Shown here one piece after another: positions 26,224 through 36,840 of a stretch of DNA of 64,000 nt. The notes beneath the pieces are model-generated. The model was not told the origin of the DNA. It saw only the letters and a list, made by a program, of their open reading frames with translations, and made no database searches. The translations under genes were made by a program, and so were the position numbers. Source of the DNA: Nitrosopumilaceae archaeon (lineage in GTDB: Archaea; Thermoproteota; Nitrososphaeria; Nitrososphaerales; Nitrosopumilaceae); the NCBI GenBank assembly GCA_030041535.1, contig JASHNR010000037.1:1-64000 (forward strand), written 5' to 3'. The first letter of the stretch is position 1. Each line of letters starts with the position of its first letter.

Positions 26224-26451
26224 GTGGAACAATTTGACTGTGCATATTGCGGAGAAAAGCAGGACCTTCCATTTCAATGCAATTACTGTAACGACAAGTT
26301 TTGTGCAGAACACAGATTACCAGAAGATCACAGGTGTGTCAAGCTACACCAGATAAGAACAAAAAGATTTGGAGAAAACAAGGTTCAGAGAAGAAAGGGG
26401 ATTGGAAGGCAGGGCTTCATAAAACGAATGTTTGGTAAGCTTGGTCAGTAG
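26224..26451 (+). CDS. AN1-type zinc finger protein
   Basis: 75 residues from GTG 26224. Cys/His pattern CAYCG...CNYCNDKFCAEHRLPEDHRC is an AN1 zinc finger (two Zn). Basic C-terminal tail. AN1 fingers in eukaryotes link to ubiquitin and stress; the role in archaea is unclear. Confidence 0.85.
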   Translation: MEQFDCAYCGEKQDLPFQCNYCNDKFCAEHRLPEDHRCVKLHQIRTKRFGENKVQRRKGIGRQGFIKRMFGKLGQ

Positions 26452-26717
26452 AGAGCTTTTTGTGGATTAAATTTTGACAGTTTTGCTTGATAAAACAGGG
26501 CAATTGCCAAAGCTAACAACACGCCTGCAGTCATCCAGTTAGACACTTGTATGACAAGATAGGCTAGTCCAAATCCAACACACATTAGTGCCTGAGTTAA
26601 TAGCTTTATCCAGTTTGATATCTTGGCTGTTCTGCTAATTATTTCTATTACAAGCATTCCTACAAGAGGATACAGTATGATTTCAAAGTAAACATAAAGG
26701 TCTGTCTCATTAGGCAT
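26445..26717 (-). CDS. Small membrane protein, three TM
   Basis: 90 residues with three hydrophobic stretches (~10-28, 37-55, 62-78). No family recognised. Stop overlaps the AN1 gene end by 7 nt. It lies 27 nt downstream of GINS on the same strand, so co-transcription is likely. Confidence 0.6.
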   Translation of the reverse strand: MPNETDLYVYFEIILYPLVGMLVIEIISRTAKISNWIKLLTQALMCVGFGLAYLVIQVSNWMTAGVLLALAIALFYQAKLSKFNPQKALY

Positions 26718-26744
26718 ACCGTGTCACACTGTGTTGTCTAATTT

Positions 26745-27311
26745 CTAGTCTTCCCAACTTATCTTTGCTGCTACCTTTTTGGCAATTAGAGCACGTGCAT
26801 TCTCAAACGGCAAGGTTGCAACATCTTCAGCTTCAAATGGGCCATATGTCTGAAGATCCGTTCCCACAATCTGGTCTATTGACTTGAGAAACCTCACGAC
26901 AATAGTTCTAGATCTATGATTTTTTGCTACAGTCTCAAGAAGCTTTAATCTTCCATTTAATGTTGCAGAGAGAATGGTTTCCTTTCTCTGCCTTAGCTCA
27001 TCTTCAGAATCTAGAATAAATCTTTCTTCATCAAGAAGATTTGAGTAGTCAATCTCTTCCAAGCCCGTTGCTTTCTCAATTCTTATTTTTAAAAGAAGCG
27101 ATGTCATTTCGGTTATCATTTTTACAAGCGAGTCTTTGATCTTTGATTCAGTTCCGTCATAGTCTTGGTTTTTTAAATTTCCAAGAAATTCTGCAATGTT
27201 GTTATACAGTTTAGAATCTAGCTCTTGTACTGAATCATTTTCTACTTCTCTAACAAGCAAGGCATACAATGAATTTGCATCAATTTTTTTTGTTTCCGAC
27301 ATTTCCATACC
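26745..27311 (-). CDS. gins15: GINS complex subunit (Gins51-type)
   Basis: 188 residues from ATG 27311. Helical A domain first, then a small B domain at the C-terminus with the characteristic segment RTIVVRFLKSIDQIVG then YGPFEAEDVATLPFENA. A-then-B order is the Psf1/Sld5 (Gins51) type. Part of the CMG-like replicative helicase with MCM and a Cdc45/RecJ homologue. Divergent from glnA. Confidence 0.85.
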   Translation of the reverse strand, partial: GMEMSETKKIDANSLYALLVREVENDSVQELDSKLYNNIAEFLGNLKNQDYDGTESKIKDSLVKMITEMTSLLLKIRIEKATGLEEIDYSNLLDEERFILDSEDELRQRKETILSATLNGRLKLLETVAKNHRSRTIVVRFLKSIDQIVGTDLQTYGPFEAEDVATLPFENARALIAKKVAAKISWED

Positions 27312-27361
27312 CAACAATACTTAAATCATAGACCCCTTTGTGTTATGATCAAGGTGCAAAA

Positions 27362-28822
27362 TTGCCATATAAAGTGATTGGTGGGGAACCAGTATCAGCT
27401 TCTTATTCGGCTGATGAAGTTTTTGCAAAGATAAAAAACGAGCAGATAAAATTCATTGATTTACAATTTACAGGTCTTAGGGGAAGATTTCATCATACAA
27501 CAATTTCAGCTAACTTGTTTACTCCTCAACAAATGCAAGATGGCTTGCCAAAGCTAGATGGATCTTCAATTGTAGGATTTGCCTCTGTGCAAGACTCGGA
27601 CATGCTACTCAAGCCAGATCCCAGTACATTTGCGGTAATTCCCTGGATGAAAAATTCCAAGACGGCCAGATTGATTTGTGACATATACTGGGGATGGGGA
27701 AAAGGTAGGCTAGAATCTGACCCAAGAGGCATAACGCAAAAGGCAGAAAAGTATCTCACTACACAGGGTTTTGACACAAGCTATTGGGGTCCAGAGGTAG
27801 AGTTCTTTGTTTTTGACAAGATCCAGTGGGATGTGTTAACACCATACAAGGGTCAGTCATATTCAATCGAGTCAAAAGAGGCACCATGGAGCCAAGAGGG
27901 AAAAGGATACCCAATGGCACTAAAGAAGGGATATTATCCTAGTACTCCTGCCGACACTTTGACAGAATATAGAAACGATTGTGTAGAATGCTTGAGCGAG
28001 TATTTTGGAATTTTATGTGACAATCATCATCACGAGGTAGCAACTGCTGGACAATGTGAGATCGACATAAGATATGACACCATGACAAACGCTGCAGATG
28101 GCGCACAGACTTACAAGTATGTTGTAAGAAATATTGCCACAAAATATGACAAGGTTGCCACCATGATGCCAAAACCGATTTCTATGGATTCAGGTTCTGG
28201 AATGCACACCAATGTAAGCTTGTGGAAAAATGGCAAGAACATGTTCTATGACAAAGATGACAAACAGGAGATAAGCCAAGTTGCAAGATACTACTGTGGC
28301 GGAATCATGAATCATGCAAGGGCATTGTCTGCAATTGTTGCACCCACGACAAATTCTTACCATAGATTGGTTCCAGGGTATGAGGCTCCTGTGTATATTG
28401 CATGGAGTGCAAGCAACAGATCTGCAATAATTAGAATTCCTGCTCATTTCAAGGGAGAAGAATATGAAAAGATCAAGAGATTAGAGTTCAGGGCTCCTGA
28501 TCCATCTTCAAATCCATATCTTGTATTTGCAGCAGTTCTTGCTGCAGGACTTGATGGAATTAAAAAGAAGACAGACCCAGGAGATCCAGTTAACGAAGAC
28601 ATTTACAAAATGACCAAAGTTCAGCGTGATGCAAAGGGAATCGGGGATTTGCCTGCCACGTTAGGAGAAGCACTTGATGAACTTGAAAGTGACAGGGAAT
28701 TTCTTAGTCCAATATTTTCAAATGATACCATTGACAAGATAATTGAGGTAGAAAGAGCAGACGACCATGAGATCTCAATTAGACCCCATCCTCACGAGTT
28801 TTATCTCTATTTTGATATCTAG
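27362..28822 (+). CDS. glnA: Glutamine synthetase
   Basis: About 486 residues. Beta-grasp domain, then GPEVEFFVFD, NHHHEVATAGQCEID, SGSGMHTN, and the NRSAIIRIP active-site segment of class I GS. ATP-dependent ammonium assimilation, central in an ammonia oxidiser. A TATA-like CTTAAAT at ~27320 predicts a transcript start near 27347, so TTG 27362 fits better than TTG 27338. No adenylylation-site conclusion is drawn. Confidence 0.92.
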   Translation: MPYKVIGGEPVSASYSADEVFAKIKNEQIKFIDLQFTGLRGRFHHTTISANLFTPQQMQDGLPKLDGSSIVGFASVQDSDMLLKPDPSTFAVIPWMKNSKTARLICDIYWGWGKGRLESDPRGITQKAEKYLTTQGFDTSYWGPEVEFFVFDKIQWDVLTPYKGQSYSIESKEAPWSQEGKGYPMALKKGYYPSTPADTLTEYRNDCVECLSEYFGILCDNHHHEVATAGQCEIDIRYDTMTNAADGAQTYKYVVRNIATKYDKVATMMPKPISMDSGSGMHTNVSLWKNGKNMFYDKDDKQEISQVARYYCGGIMNHARALSAIVAPTTNSYHRLVPGYEAPVYIAWSASNRSAIIRIPAHFKGEEYEKIKRLEFRAPDPSSNPYLVFAAVLAAGLDGIKKKTDPGDPVNEDIYKMTKVQRDAKGIGDLPATLGEALDELESDREFLSPIFSNDTIDKIIEVERADDHEISIRPHPHEFYLYFDI

Positions 28823-29097
28823 ATTCGTCCTATTGCGGCGTATACTAGAAACAGCGCTAATGCCAGAACAGCTAGACCAATGATAAGATAGGCATTCCTG
28901 TGGCGCTCGCCAGATCCTGCCTTGTAAAGGGAGACAGCGCCTGCAAGACCTATAAAGAGAATTAATGTTCCCACTATGACTGGGTCCCAAGCACTATGAG
29001 TAATGACAGGATAGAAAGCTCCAGAAAGCAGCGCAAAGAATACCACCAGATAGATGTATTTTGCACCAGCCAAGATTTTGTTGCTGCCTAGCTGCAT
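28819..29097 (-). CDS. Small membrane protein, three TM
   Basis: 92 residues with three TM segments (~13-30, 38-57, 71-89) and a charged loop KAGSGERHRN. Stop overlaps the glnA stop by 4 nt (convergent). 53 nt downstream lies the thermosome start-side neighbour only; no family recognised. Confidence 0.6.
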   Translation of the reverse strand: MQLGSNKILAGAKYIYLVVFFALLSGAFYPVITHSAWDPVIVGTLILFIGLAGAVSLYKAGSGERHRNAYLIIGLAVLALALFLVYAAIGRI

Positions 29098-29150
29098 AAG
29101 ATTGTCTATCTAGAATAGTCAAATAAACCTTTGAGAAGAAAAAATTCTTT

Positions 29151-30848
29151 TTATTCCATGCCCATAGGTGGCATACCCATACCACCCATGCCGCCCATTC
29201 CTTCCATACCGCCCATACCACCCATTCCTCCCATGCCACCTCCTGGAGGTCCGCCGGAAGTTTTGGTTACTGAAATCACATCATCAATTCTTAGAATCAT
29301 ACATGCTGCCTCTGTTGCAGATGAAATTATCTGGTTTTTGACTGCCAGGGGTTCGAAGATATCGGTAGCATGCATGCTTGCTACCTGGCCTTTCATGACA
29401 TCAATGCCAGTCCACTTGTTTCCTTTCAATTGCTTTGATCGTAAGGAAGCAAGGGTATCAATTGGATCCATCCCCGCATTCTCGGCAAGTGTGATTGGAA
29501 TTACTTCAAGAGAATCAGCAAATTTTTCCACTGCTAGTTGCTCTCTTCCTTCAAGTGATTTTGCCCATTCTCGAAGCTTTGTTGCAGCGTAAGTTTCGGG
29601 AGCACCACCACCGGCTACTATCATTGGGTTTTCCATTACATCTTTTACAACCATTAATGCGTCATGAACAGATCTTTCAACTTCATCAACAACTCTTTGA
29701 GAGCCGGCTCTTACAAGAAAAGTTACTGCCTTGGGATGCTTGCATCCTTCAACAAACACCCATCTGTCGCTTTCGATCTTTCGCTCTTCCACTAGTTCAG
29801 CAGAGCCAAGATCCTTTTCAAATAAATCATCAAGATTTGTAATCATTCTTGCACCAGTTGCTTTTGCAAGTTTTGCCATATCACTTTCTTTTACCCTTCT
29901 AACAGTAAGAACTCCTGCCTTTGCAAGATAATGTTGTGCCATGTCGTCGATGCCCTTTTGGCAGAACAGAACGTTGGCGCCAGATGCAACTACCTTGTCA
30001 ACCATGTTCTTGATCATTTTGCCTTCTTCGTCAAGAAATGACTTCATCTGCTGGGGGTTCTGTATGTTTATCTTGGCATCAAATTCTGTCTTGTCAATCT
30101 CAAGCGCGTTGTTTATTATGGCAATCTTTGCCTTTTCAATCTTCTTTGGCATTCCGCTGTGGACAACTTCCTTGTCAAGTATGATTCCCTTTGTAAGGCT
30201 AGAATCTTTTATCGAGCCACCGGCCTTTTTTTCTACCTTGATATCATCAATGTCTACTCTGTATCCGTCCTCGGTCTTTTCTGCAACTGCTACTACAGCC
30301 TTTACTATCATATCTGCCAAGTTTGCCGAGTCTCTTCTGACAAGTTTTGTCTGCATCGATGTTCTTGCTATTCTCTCAAGAACATCTTTGTCAGTAGAAG
30401 AAACCTTGTCTGCCGTCTTTTCCAAAAGCTCCTTTGCTTTCTGGGCAGCCTTTCTATAACCATCAACTATTATCGTTGGATGAACATCCTGTAAAACAAG
30501 GGCTTCGGCATTTTCTAAAAGTGCACCTGCAAGTATTACGGCAGAGGTTGTTCCGTCTCCTACTTCATTGTCGGTTGCCTTGGAGATCTCAACTAGCATC
30601 TTTGCTGCTGGATGCTGGACATCAATTTCCTTTAAAATAGTAGCACCATCATTTGTGATTGTAACATCACCAAGTGAGTCTACAAGCATCTTGTCCATTC
30701 CACGTGGGCCAAGGCTAGTATGAACTATCTCTGCAATCAGCTTTGCTGCAGAGATGTTATTTTTCTGGGCGTCGCGGCCCTTTGTCTGCGTTGCGCCGTC
30801 TTTTAGTATAACAACTGGAATTCCTCCTGAGGAGGCTTGAATCGACAT
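29151..30848 (-). CDS. thsA: Thermosome subunit (group II chaperonin)
   Basis: 565 residues. Motifs [29 protein letters not shown] and the later GGGAPE. ATP-driven folding chaperonin. The C-terminal tail is a GGM repeat (about 30 residues from GGPPGGGM), typical of chaperonin cavity tails, encoded by a DNA tandem repeat at ~29165-29255. Confidence 0.96.
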   Translation of the reverse strand: MSIQASSGGIPVVILKDGATQTKGRDAQKNNISAAKLIAEIVHTSLGPRGMDKMLVDSLGDVTITNDGATILKEIDVQHPAAKMLVEISKATDNEVGDGTTSAVILAGALLENAEALVLQDVHPTIIVDGYRKAAQKAKELLEKTADKVSSTDKDVLERIARTSMQTKLVRRDSANLADMIVKAVVAVAEKTEDGYRVDIDDIKVEKKAGGSIKDSSLTKGIILDKEVVHSGMPKKIEKAKIAIINNALEIDKTEFDAKINIQNPQQMKSFLDEEGKMIKNMVDKVVASGANVLFCQKGIDDMAQHYLAKAGVLTVRRVKESDMAKLAKATGARMITNLDDLFEKDLGSAELVEERKIESDRWVFVEGCKHPKAVTFLVRAGSQRVVDEVERSVHDALMVVKDVMENPMIVAGGGAPETYAATKLREWAKSLEGREQLAVEKFADSLEVIPITLAENAGMDPIDTLASLRSKQLKGNKWTGIDVMKGQVASMHATDIFEPLAVKNQIISSATEAACMILRIDDVISVTKTSGGPPGGGMGGMGGMGGMEGMGGMGGMGMPPMGME

Positions 30849-30935
30849 ATTTTAGCTGAGATCGATTTTCCCTTATTATTTCTTTATGTAGACCAAAATC
30901 CATGATCTGCTGAATTTTTGATAATGCAGAGCGAT

Positions 30936-30946
30936 GTTTTTAAATT
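30936..30946 (+). promoter_or_regulatory. TATA box of glyA
   Basis: TTTTTAAATTA centred ~28 nt before ATG 30969. In this window strong genes have a TATA at this distance from a leaderless ATG, which decides the glyA start. Confidence 0.55.
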
Positions 30947-30968
30947 AGGAAAAGTGAGCGGACAATGC

Positions 30969-32291
30969 ATGTCACGTATATCACCACGTGTTGCTTACAA
31001 TGAAGTACTGTCGCTGCTCAAGACACATAACCAATGGTTTGCAGATTCTATTCCATTAATTGCAAGTGAGAACATTCCAAGTCCCGCAGTTAGGGAAGCA
31101 ATTGCTTCTGACTTTGCAAATAGATATGCAGAAGGTTGGCCGGGTGAACGTGTCTATGCTGGGTGCACCTACATAGACAAAGTAGAGTTTAGGTGCATGG
31201 AACTTGCCCAAAAGCTGTTCAAGGCAGAGTTTGTTGATGTAAGGCCAATTTCTGGTGTTGTTGCTAACTTGGCAATCTATTCTGCGTTTACCAATCCAGG
31301 AGATGTAATGCTTGCACCATCTATTCCATCTGGCGGCCACATATCACATGGTAAGAAGGAACATGCAGGTACTGCAGGACTTGTCCATGGACTAGATATC
31401 GAGTTTTATCCATTTGATGCCGAAGAGATGACAATTGATGTGGACAAGACAAAGCAAAAGGTACAAGAACTTGAAAAGGCAGGCAAGACTCCAAAGCTTG
31501 CAATGTTTGGCGGCTCGGTCTTTTTGTTCCCCCATCCAGTAAAGGAACTAGCAGATTTTCTCAAAAGTTATAAGATGTTCATAAATTATGATGGAGCTCA
31601 TGTTGCAGGACTAATTGCAGGCGGCCAATTCCAAGACCCTCTCAGGGAGGGTGCTGATGCAATGACCATGAGCACCCATAAGACCTTGTTTGGTCCTCAG
31701 GGAGGTATGATATGTTCATTTAACAAGTATAGTGACGAGATCAAAAAGGCAACTTTTCCAGGAATGACAAGCAATCATCATTTACATCACATGGCTGGAA
31801 AGGCCATTGCATTTGCAGAGATGTTAGAATTTGGCAAAAAATATGCAGCTCAGGTAGTCAAGAATGCAAAGGCCCTAGCAGAGGCCTTGAGCTCATCTGG
31901 TTTTATGGTACTTGGAGAAAAACGAGGATTTACAAAATCACATCAAATTGTAGTAAATGTTCTTTCATTTGGAGATGGTGGCACCATTGAAGCTGATCTA
32001 GAAAAAGCAAACATCATCATAAACAGACAGCTTATTCCTGGTGATATCAAGGCAGGACGTAACTACTTCCATCCTGGCGGTATGCGACTTGGGGTTGCTG
32101 AACTAACAAGACTTGGCATGAAAGAATCTCAAATGAAGCAGGTTGCAGAATTTATCAAAAATGTAGTTGTTGATAAAAAAGACAAAAAGAAAATTGCATT
32201 AGAAGTCAAGCAGTTTAGGAAAAAGTTCCAGAAGGTCCGCTATTGCTTTGAGAGCAAGATTGGTGGATATGACTATGTCAAGATTCGTTAG
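30969..32291 (+). CDS. glyA: Serine hydroxymethyltransferase
   Basis: 440 residues. PLP lysine in STHKTLFGPQGG; IPLIASEN at the N-terminus; YAEGWPGERVYAGC. Interconverts Ser/Gly with a C1 carrier. ATG 30969 (MSRISPRV) is chosen from the TATA position; a start at 30918 would be upstream of the predicted transcript start. The C-terminal ~40 residues are basic. Stop overlaps the PolD gene end by 4 nt. Confidence 0.93.
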   Translation: MSRISPRVAYNEVLSLLKTHNQWFADSIPLIASENIPSPAVREAIASDFANRYAEGWPGERVYAGCTYIDKVEFRCMELAQKLFKAEFVDVRPISGVVANLAIYSAFTNPGDVMLAPSIPSGGHISHGKKEHAGTAGLVHGLDIEFYPFDAEEMTIDVDKTKQKVQELEKAGKTPKLAMFGGSVFLFPHPVKELADFLKSYKMFINYDGAHVAGLIAGGQFQDPLREGADAMTMSTHKTLFGPQGGMICSFNKYSDEIKKATFPGMTSNHHLHHMAGKAIAFAEMLEFGKKYAAQVVKNAKALAEALSSSGFMVLGEKRGFTKSHQIVVNVLSFGDGGTIEADLEKANIIINRQLIPGDIKAGRNYFHPGGMRLGVAELTRLGMKESQMKQVAEFIKNVVVDKKDKKKIALEVKQFRKKFQKVRYCFESKIGGYDYVKIR

Positions 32292-35200
32292 GCGTAATCT
32301 GTAAGCAAGGCCTGGCTACCATCTTCTTTGCCAAATACGAGTTCAAGCTCGTCCAGTAAAGAGAGTACCCTGCCTCTCAGGTATGGCTCAATCCTGTACT
32401 TGCCAAGCATTCTTTTTGCAAGTTTGAGATATTTTTGGACAGATGGCCTTGTCATTGTTTGAATGAGTTTGTTTTCACATTCAAGACATTTTCCTGCAAG
32501 AGGAATTCTTCTATAACTTGCACCGCATGACGTACACCTAAATGATTGGCCAGAATATGCCCTAAGGTTTCCCATTATGTCAGGCAAGAGGTGGGTGGTC
32601 ATTACCATGGAGACCACCTCGCTTGGATCTATCGCATTGATAATATCCGCAGTCCTGATTTGCATGTCTAGTTTTTCAAGAAGTGACCCTAGCGTAGAAT
32701 ATGCGCTACGCGATTTTGATGTGGTAAGGGTGTTGGTACTGTGTGTGAATCCATAGCCATAGAATTGCTTTTCAGTCTCTAGCCTTGACTTTAGAATTTC
32801 GACGCCTTTTATCTCGCTTGCTTTTTCTTTTTGTAACGTCGCTTCAAAAAATGACAAAGGATAGCTGTTTGCTATCTCAAAGTTGTGAGCTTGTCTCTGG
32901 ACTTCCTGTGGTATAACGATTGGCTGCACAAGCAGTGGCGCATCCATCAGCCCTCCAATTCTGTCAGACAAAAACAATCTTGAAAAGTTAAGCAGGCTGT
33001 CCATCAATAGCATTATCGAGTCTGCATCACCATCGGCATCCCTTCTTTTTGCCGAGTGCCACACGGCAGTACCAAGGCAGACTTGGGTATTGGTATAGCC
33101 AATGATTCTTCCTACAATTCCAACAGAGGTATGCGGTGCAAGTCCAATTATCAGGTGACCAATCAGGTCATCTGTCTTTTTTGCATCATAGTATGTAGGA
33201 TGGGCAAATAATTTTACAAGTTCCCTGTCCAAATATTGGCAAACTAGAACCAAGATTTCTCCACACTCTCTTGGAATTATAACATCCTGAGTTTTCAACT
33301 CAATTAACTGATCTTGGTTTACAAGCGGCTTGCCTTCGGTGTCATGTGTATATCCAAGCTCTACGAGCTTCTCAGGTGTTGTGCCAATCCATGACGGCTT
33401 GAAGTGTGAGAGGGGTGCGTTTGTTGCATCAAATCTGATTGTGCCGTCCTTGAATACATTGAGGTTCAAGCTCTGTCGTATGAGCCCTTTTTCCAATGGC
33501 TCTGGCACGCGGTCCTGGTTGATGAGTTCCCTTACCCCCTTGAATGGCTCCTGAGCCCTAGCGCCAGTTCTTTCCTGTGCAGAATACAGCAGTTCCTTGA
33601 GTGGAAATGCGCGATACGAATGAGCTGATGCTCTAACCTTACACTTGGGGCAGTGGGCCTCTTCTAGCTCATCGCGGCATTTTGGACAGACAAATGTTAC
33701 AACAGTCTTGGCCTTGCATCGCTGACATATTATACTAATTGAAGGCAGGTTGCAGTTTTTGCACATTCTGTTATTGATGTTACAGTAAAAGTTGGGCTGT
33801 CTTGTTGCCTTGAGAAGATCGCGCGATGCACCGCCCTTGCTTCCAACCGGAAAGAGGGTATGGACTGGAGGCTTCATCTTTCTAAGTGACGCCTTTTCAG
33901 GCCTGCCAACCCTTACACCTACTGCCGTTGAGAATTTAGGCCTTATCTTGATTCCAGATGATATTGAGATTATCTCTGGGACTAATAGTGTCTTGTCCAA
34001 TTGAATTGGTTTTCTAAAAAGCAAATAAGAAAAAATTTTTGCCTCATCGTCTTTTAGCATGATTGTGTTGCCTGCCAACTCGTGGGGCACGCCAAGTTTT
34101 TCCAAGACCTCTTTTACGTCTTTGTGATAAATTATTAGATCTGATTCTATCTTGTCTGGATTGAGGATCTTTTCTAGTTCTTCAGCTGTAATCTGGTCCC
34201 AATAATACAGATAGTATGGGTGGAGTCCGATTCCAAAATTAAGTGATATTCTAAATGCCTCTTCAAGATCTGGAATCTTATGTATATTGCTTAATAGATC
34301 AGTGTCATCTGGTTCATACTTTGCAACCTTTTCTTTTAGTTCCTCAATCCAGAATTCCTCAACATATCCAGTTGGGACAAGCTCTGCATTGTTCTCAAGA
34401 AAGTCGCCGTAGCTTATGAGAATGTCTCCAAGATGTAGAATTTTTTCAATGTGGGGTTTTAGCTGAATCCCATGTGAGGTGTCTCTTATCTTAACTACAC
34501 TTCCATTGTCTAGTCTGACAATGGGAGTATCAATTGAATCGACAAATGCAATAGTTGAGGCTTTTCCTGGTATGTCAAGTTTTATCTGAGTGCCAACTGC
34601 AATTACATGATCTAAAATTTCTGCAATGACTGGGTGAACCCCAACTGATGCAAATCCTGTATTACATGCGCGTCCATATCGTAGCCTGAACCCGCCAAGT
34701 TTTTTTGGCATTGAAAGAACGGACCTGCCAGTAATTACCTCCCTCATCCTGTGTGCTGCTGCGTCCTCGTCTCCAGTCTGGATGGCGCCCTTTAGGTCCT
34801 TGAGCCACTCCCAGCCATCTAGTTTGAATAAATCAATGAGTTTTAGCAGTTTGCGAGACCTGCCAATAAGCCCATCGTTGAGTACACGAAGTGCCCCTCC
34901 CCGAACTCTGTTGGTGTTTATTCTTACCATGTTTCTGTGACTTACAATCTCTACTGGGTCGGTGTCGATGCCGTTAAGCTCTACAGGAAGGTTGGAAATG
35001 GTAGTTATCACATCCTCATCAGGAACATGGAACTGAAAGCTTCCTACCTCTCTCTCATAGAGACGTAATTCCTCTACAAATCGGCCCGTCTCATCATCGT
35101 AGGAATTGGCTTTGTATTTGTCAAGTCCGGCGATCTTGCGTACATGGTCTGCAATAAGTATGGTAGATGCCGCTTCCGTGCCCCCTGCAGAACGTATGGG

Positions 35201-35662
35201 TCCTGCAAATGAGACTGACAGATAGTCAGAGCCATCGGCATTCTTCTTTATCTTAACCTCGCTTATTCCCTGAAGTGGGGCTATTGTTACGCCTTCGGTC
35301 ACTATTGCCAGTCCCACGCGCACAGCCAGGTCAAGCTTCTCTTGCAGCTCTGTCTCAGGACTCAAATATTTGCCCTGGGCTATCTCTTCTGCAAGTTTGA
35401 GTGCGGCTAGCTCCTTTGTTGTTGTCTGGATGAGGTTTCGGAGATTTTCCGTGACATCAATGTCGTGCATTTTGGACACACGATCAGCCAAGTCAAATGC
35501 TATCTTGGGCTCTACCATTCCAGAGGAATCTGCCAATGTGGCCTTTGCAGCAGCAGCTTTTTCAAAAATTGAAAAGACTTCATTTGATAGCTTGCTGTAA
35601 TAATCAAAATATGACTCGGGCATTGGGACTTCCTTGAGTCTCAATGCTATGTTTTCAGACAT
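32288..35662 (-). CDS. polC: DNA polymerase D large subunit (DP2)
   Basis: 1124 residues, no intein. The catalytic Asp cluster RRDADGDADSIMLLMD is intact. Two Cys4 zinc regions: a multi-Cys block CKNCNLPS...CQRCK...CPKCRDE...CPKCK and a C-terminal CTSCG...CLECE. Catalytic subunit of the archaeal replicase PolD. The start ATG is 2 nt from the GGGP synthase stop, so the two are co-transcribed. The small subunit gene lies ~4.3 kb away, across the predicted origin. Confidence 0.96.
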   Translation of the reverse strand: MSENIALRLKEVPMPESYFDYYSKLSNEVFSIFEKAAAAKATLADSSGMVEPKIAFDLADRVSKMHDIDVTENLRNLIQTTTKELAALKLAEEIAQGKYLSPETELQEKLDLAVRVGLAIVTEGVTIAPLQGISEVKIKKNADGSDYLSVSFAGPIRSAGGTEAASTILIADHVRKIAGLDKYKANSYDDETGRFVEELRLYEREVGSFQFHVPDEDVITTISNLPVELNGIDTDPVEIVSHRNMVRINTNRVRGGALRVLNDGLIGRSRKLLKLIDLFKLDGWEWLKDLKGAIQTGDEDAAAHRMREVITGRSVLSMPKKLGGFRLRYGRACNTGFASVGVHPVIAEILDHVIAVGTQIKLDIPGKASTIAFVDSIDTPIVRLDNGSVVKIRDTSHGIQLKPHIEKILHLGDILISYGDFLENNAELVPTGYVEEFWIEELKEKVAKYEPDDTDLLSNIHKIPDLEEAFRISLNFGIGLHPYYLYYWDQITAEELEKILNPDKIESDLIIYHKDVKEVLEKLGVPHELAGNTIMLKDDEAKIFSYLLFRKPIQLDKTLLVPEIISISSGIKIRPKFSTAVGVRVGRPEKASLRKMKPPVHTLFPVGSKGGASRDLLKATRQPNFYCNINNRMCKNCNLPSISIICQRCKAKTVVTFVCPKCRDELEEAHCPKCKVRASAHSYRAFPLKELLYSAQERTGARAQEPFKGVRELINQDRVPEPLEKGLIRQSLNLNVFKDGTIRFDATNAPLSHFKPSWIGTTPEKLVELGYTHDTEGKPLVNQDQLIELKTQDVIIPRECGEILVLVCQYLDRELVKLFAHPTYYDAKKTDDLIGHLIIGLAPHTSVGIVGRIIGYTNTQVCLGTAVWHSAKRRDADGDADSIMLLMDSLLNFSRLFLSDRIGGLMDAPLLVQPIVIPQEVQRQAHNFEIANSYPLSFFEATLQKEKASEIKGVEILKSRLETEKQFYGYGFTHSTNTLTTSKSRSAYSTLGSLLEKLDMQIRTADIINAIDPSEVVSMVMTTHLLPDIMGNLRAYSGQSFRCTSCGASYRRIPLAGKCLECENKLIQTMTRPSVQKYLKLAKRMLGKYRIEPYLRGRVLSLLDELELVFGKEDGSQALLTDYA

Positions 35663-35663
35663 G

Positions 35664-36413
35664 TTACTTCCTTATGGACTGGATGGTTTTTACTATATCT
35701 GCGATTGTTTTGAAACTTCCGCCTTTTTCAATAAATGTGCCAATTACTATGGCATCAGCACCTGCCTTCACGATCTCGCCAGCAGTATGAGTATTTCTAA
35801 TTCCCCCGCCAACTATGAGAAATCCCTTGAAGAGTTTTCTAACAGCTGCTACCATCTCTGGCCTAACGTTTGATTTTGCGCCAGAGCCTGCTTCAAGATA
35901 TACAAATCTCATGCCCATGAATTGTGCAGACAGTGCATACATGGCTGCCAAGCTTGGCTTGTCAAATGGGATGGTTCTTGCAGAACCAACATGCCATACT
36001 GTTGTGCCCTCACCAATTATGATATAGGCTGTTGGCAGAGGCTCTAGACCAAATCTAAGTACATTTGGAGCCCCCAATGCCTGAGCCTGGGAGATAAAGT
36101 ATGGGTTATCAGAATTCAATAGCGAGCTAAACAATATGGCGTCTGCTCCAGGAACAACACCTGTAACATTTCCTGGAAATAGTATCACAGGAATCTTGAC
36201 AGATCTTTTGATACTTTTGACGGTTTCTGCCATGGCTATCTGGTCAGTTGCAGATGAACCTCCAACCAGTATGATTGAGGCGCCACTCTTTTCTGCATCC
36301 TTGGCAAGCTGTGATGCAGAATTTTTTCCATCATTTTCAGAGTCAATTAATACGAATAGTAAAGCCCCTTTCTTCTTTCTGGAGGCGTTTAGGTATCTTT
36401 CTACATTTTGCAT
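35664..36413 (-). CDS. Geranylgeranylglyceryl phosphate synthase
   Basis: 249 residues, TIM-barrel PcrB/GGGPS family: VLIDSEND near the start, GGSSATDQ, LFPGNVTGV, YLEAGSGAK, GGGIRN, GADAIVIGTFIE (phosphate-binding ends). Makes the first ether bond of archaeal membrane lipids from GGPP and sn-glycerol-1-phosphate. Directly upstream of polC on the same strand. Confidence 0.92.
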   Translation of the reverse strand: MQNVERYLNASRKKKGALLFVLIDSENDGKNSASQLAKDAEKSGASIILVGGSSATDQIAMAETVKSIKRSVKIPVILFPGNVTGVVPGADAILFSSLLNSDNPYFISQAQALGAPNVLRFGLEPLPTAYIIIGEGTTVWHVGSARTIPFDKPSLAAMYALSAQFMGMRFVYLEAGSGAKSNVRPEMVAAVRKLFKGFLIVGGGIRNTHTAGEIVKAGADAIVIGTFIEKGGSFKTIADIVKTIQSIRK

Positions 36414-36447
36414 ATAACTGGTTGATGACTATTCGTTAAAAGTTTAA

Positions 36448-36840
36448 TTGAATAAAGTTATACAGATATGTATAGCTTTGAATACACTTCCAGAAGACAA
36501 TTTGAATAATATAATAAAACAAATTATAAAAAAATCATCATTTACAGAGCGTCAAATTGAAATTATTTTAAAAAGGAGGCGACTGTTAGACCCGCAATTT
36601 ACCATAACTAGAGGGGCTTTCTATAGGCAGGTTGGACAGTCCCAAGAGAAGTTCCAGGCGTTGTGCTATTCCTGGATACTGCTCAGGGCACTAGGTATTC
36701 TTCGTGAAGAGGACATGGATGTGATAAATCGCCTCTCAGAGCAGGTTTCTGTGATAAAAAACAGTGATGTTTTCCCTGAACGTGAGGAACAGGTCATCAT
36801 TGTGATACAAGAGTTGCTAGTACGAATGTGTAAACTGTGA
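36448..36840 (+). CDS. Helical hypothetical protein, possible regulator
   Basis: 130 residues from TTG 36448. Helical; the segment FTERQIEIILKRRRLLDPQ then TRGAFYRQVGQSQEK looks like a helix-turn-helix with sigma-70-region-4-like spacing, but I do not recognise a family. Possibly one of several small DNA-binding proteins next to the origin. Confidence 0.55.
   Translation: MNKVIQICIALNTLPEDNLNNIIKQIIKKSSFTERQIEIILKRRRLLDPQFTITRGAFYRQVGQSQEKFQALCYSWILLRALGILREEDMDVINRLSEQVSVIKNSDVFPEREEQVIIVIQELLVRMCKL

Noticed and set aside
29131..30640. Long open frames on the plus strand opposite the thermosome gene
   Set aside because: They mirror the codon pattern and repeats of the thermosome; low-complexity Pro-rich translation of the GGM tract.
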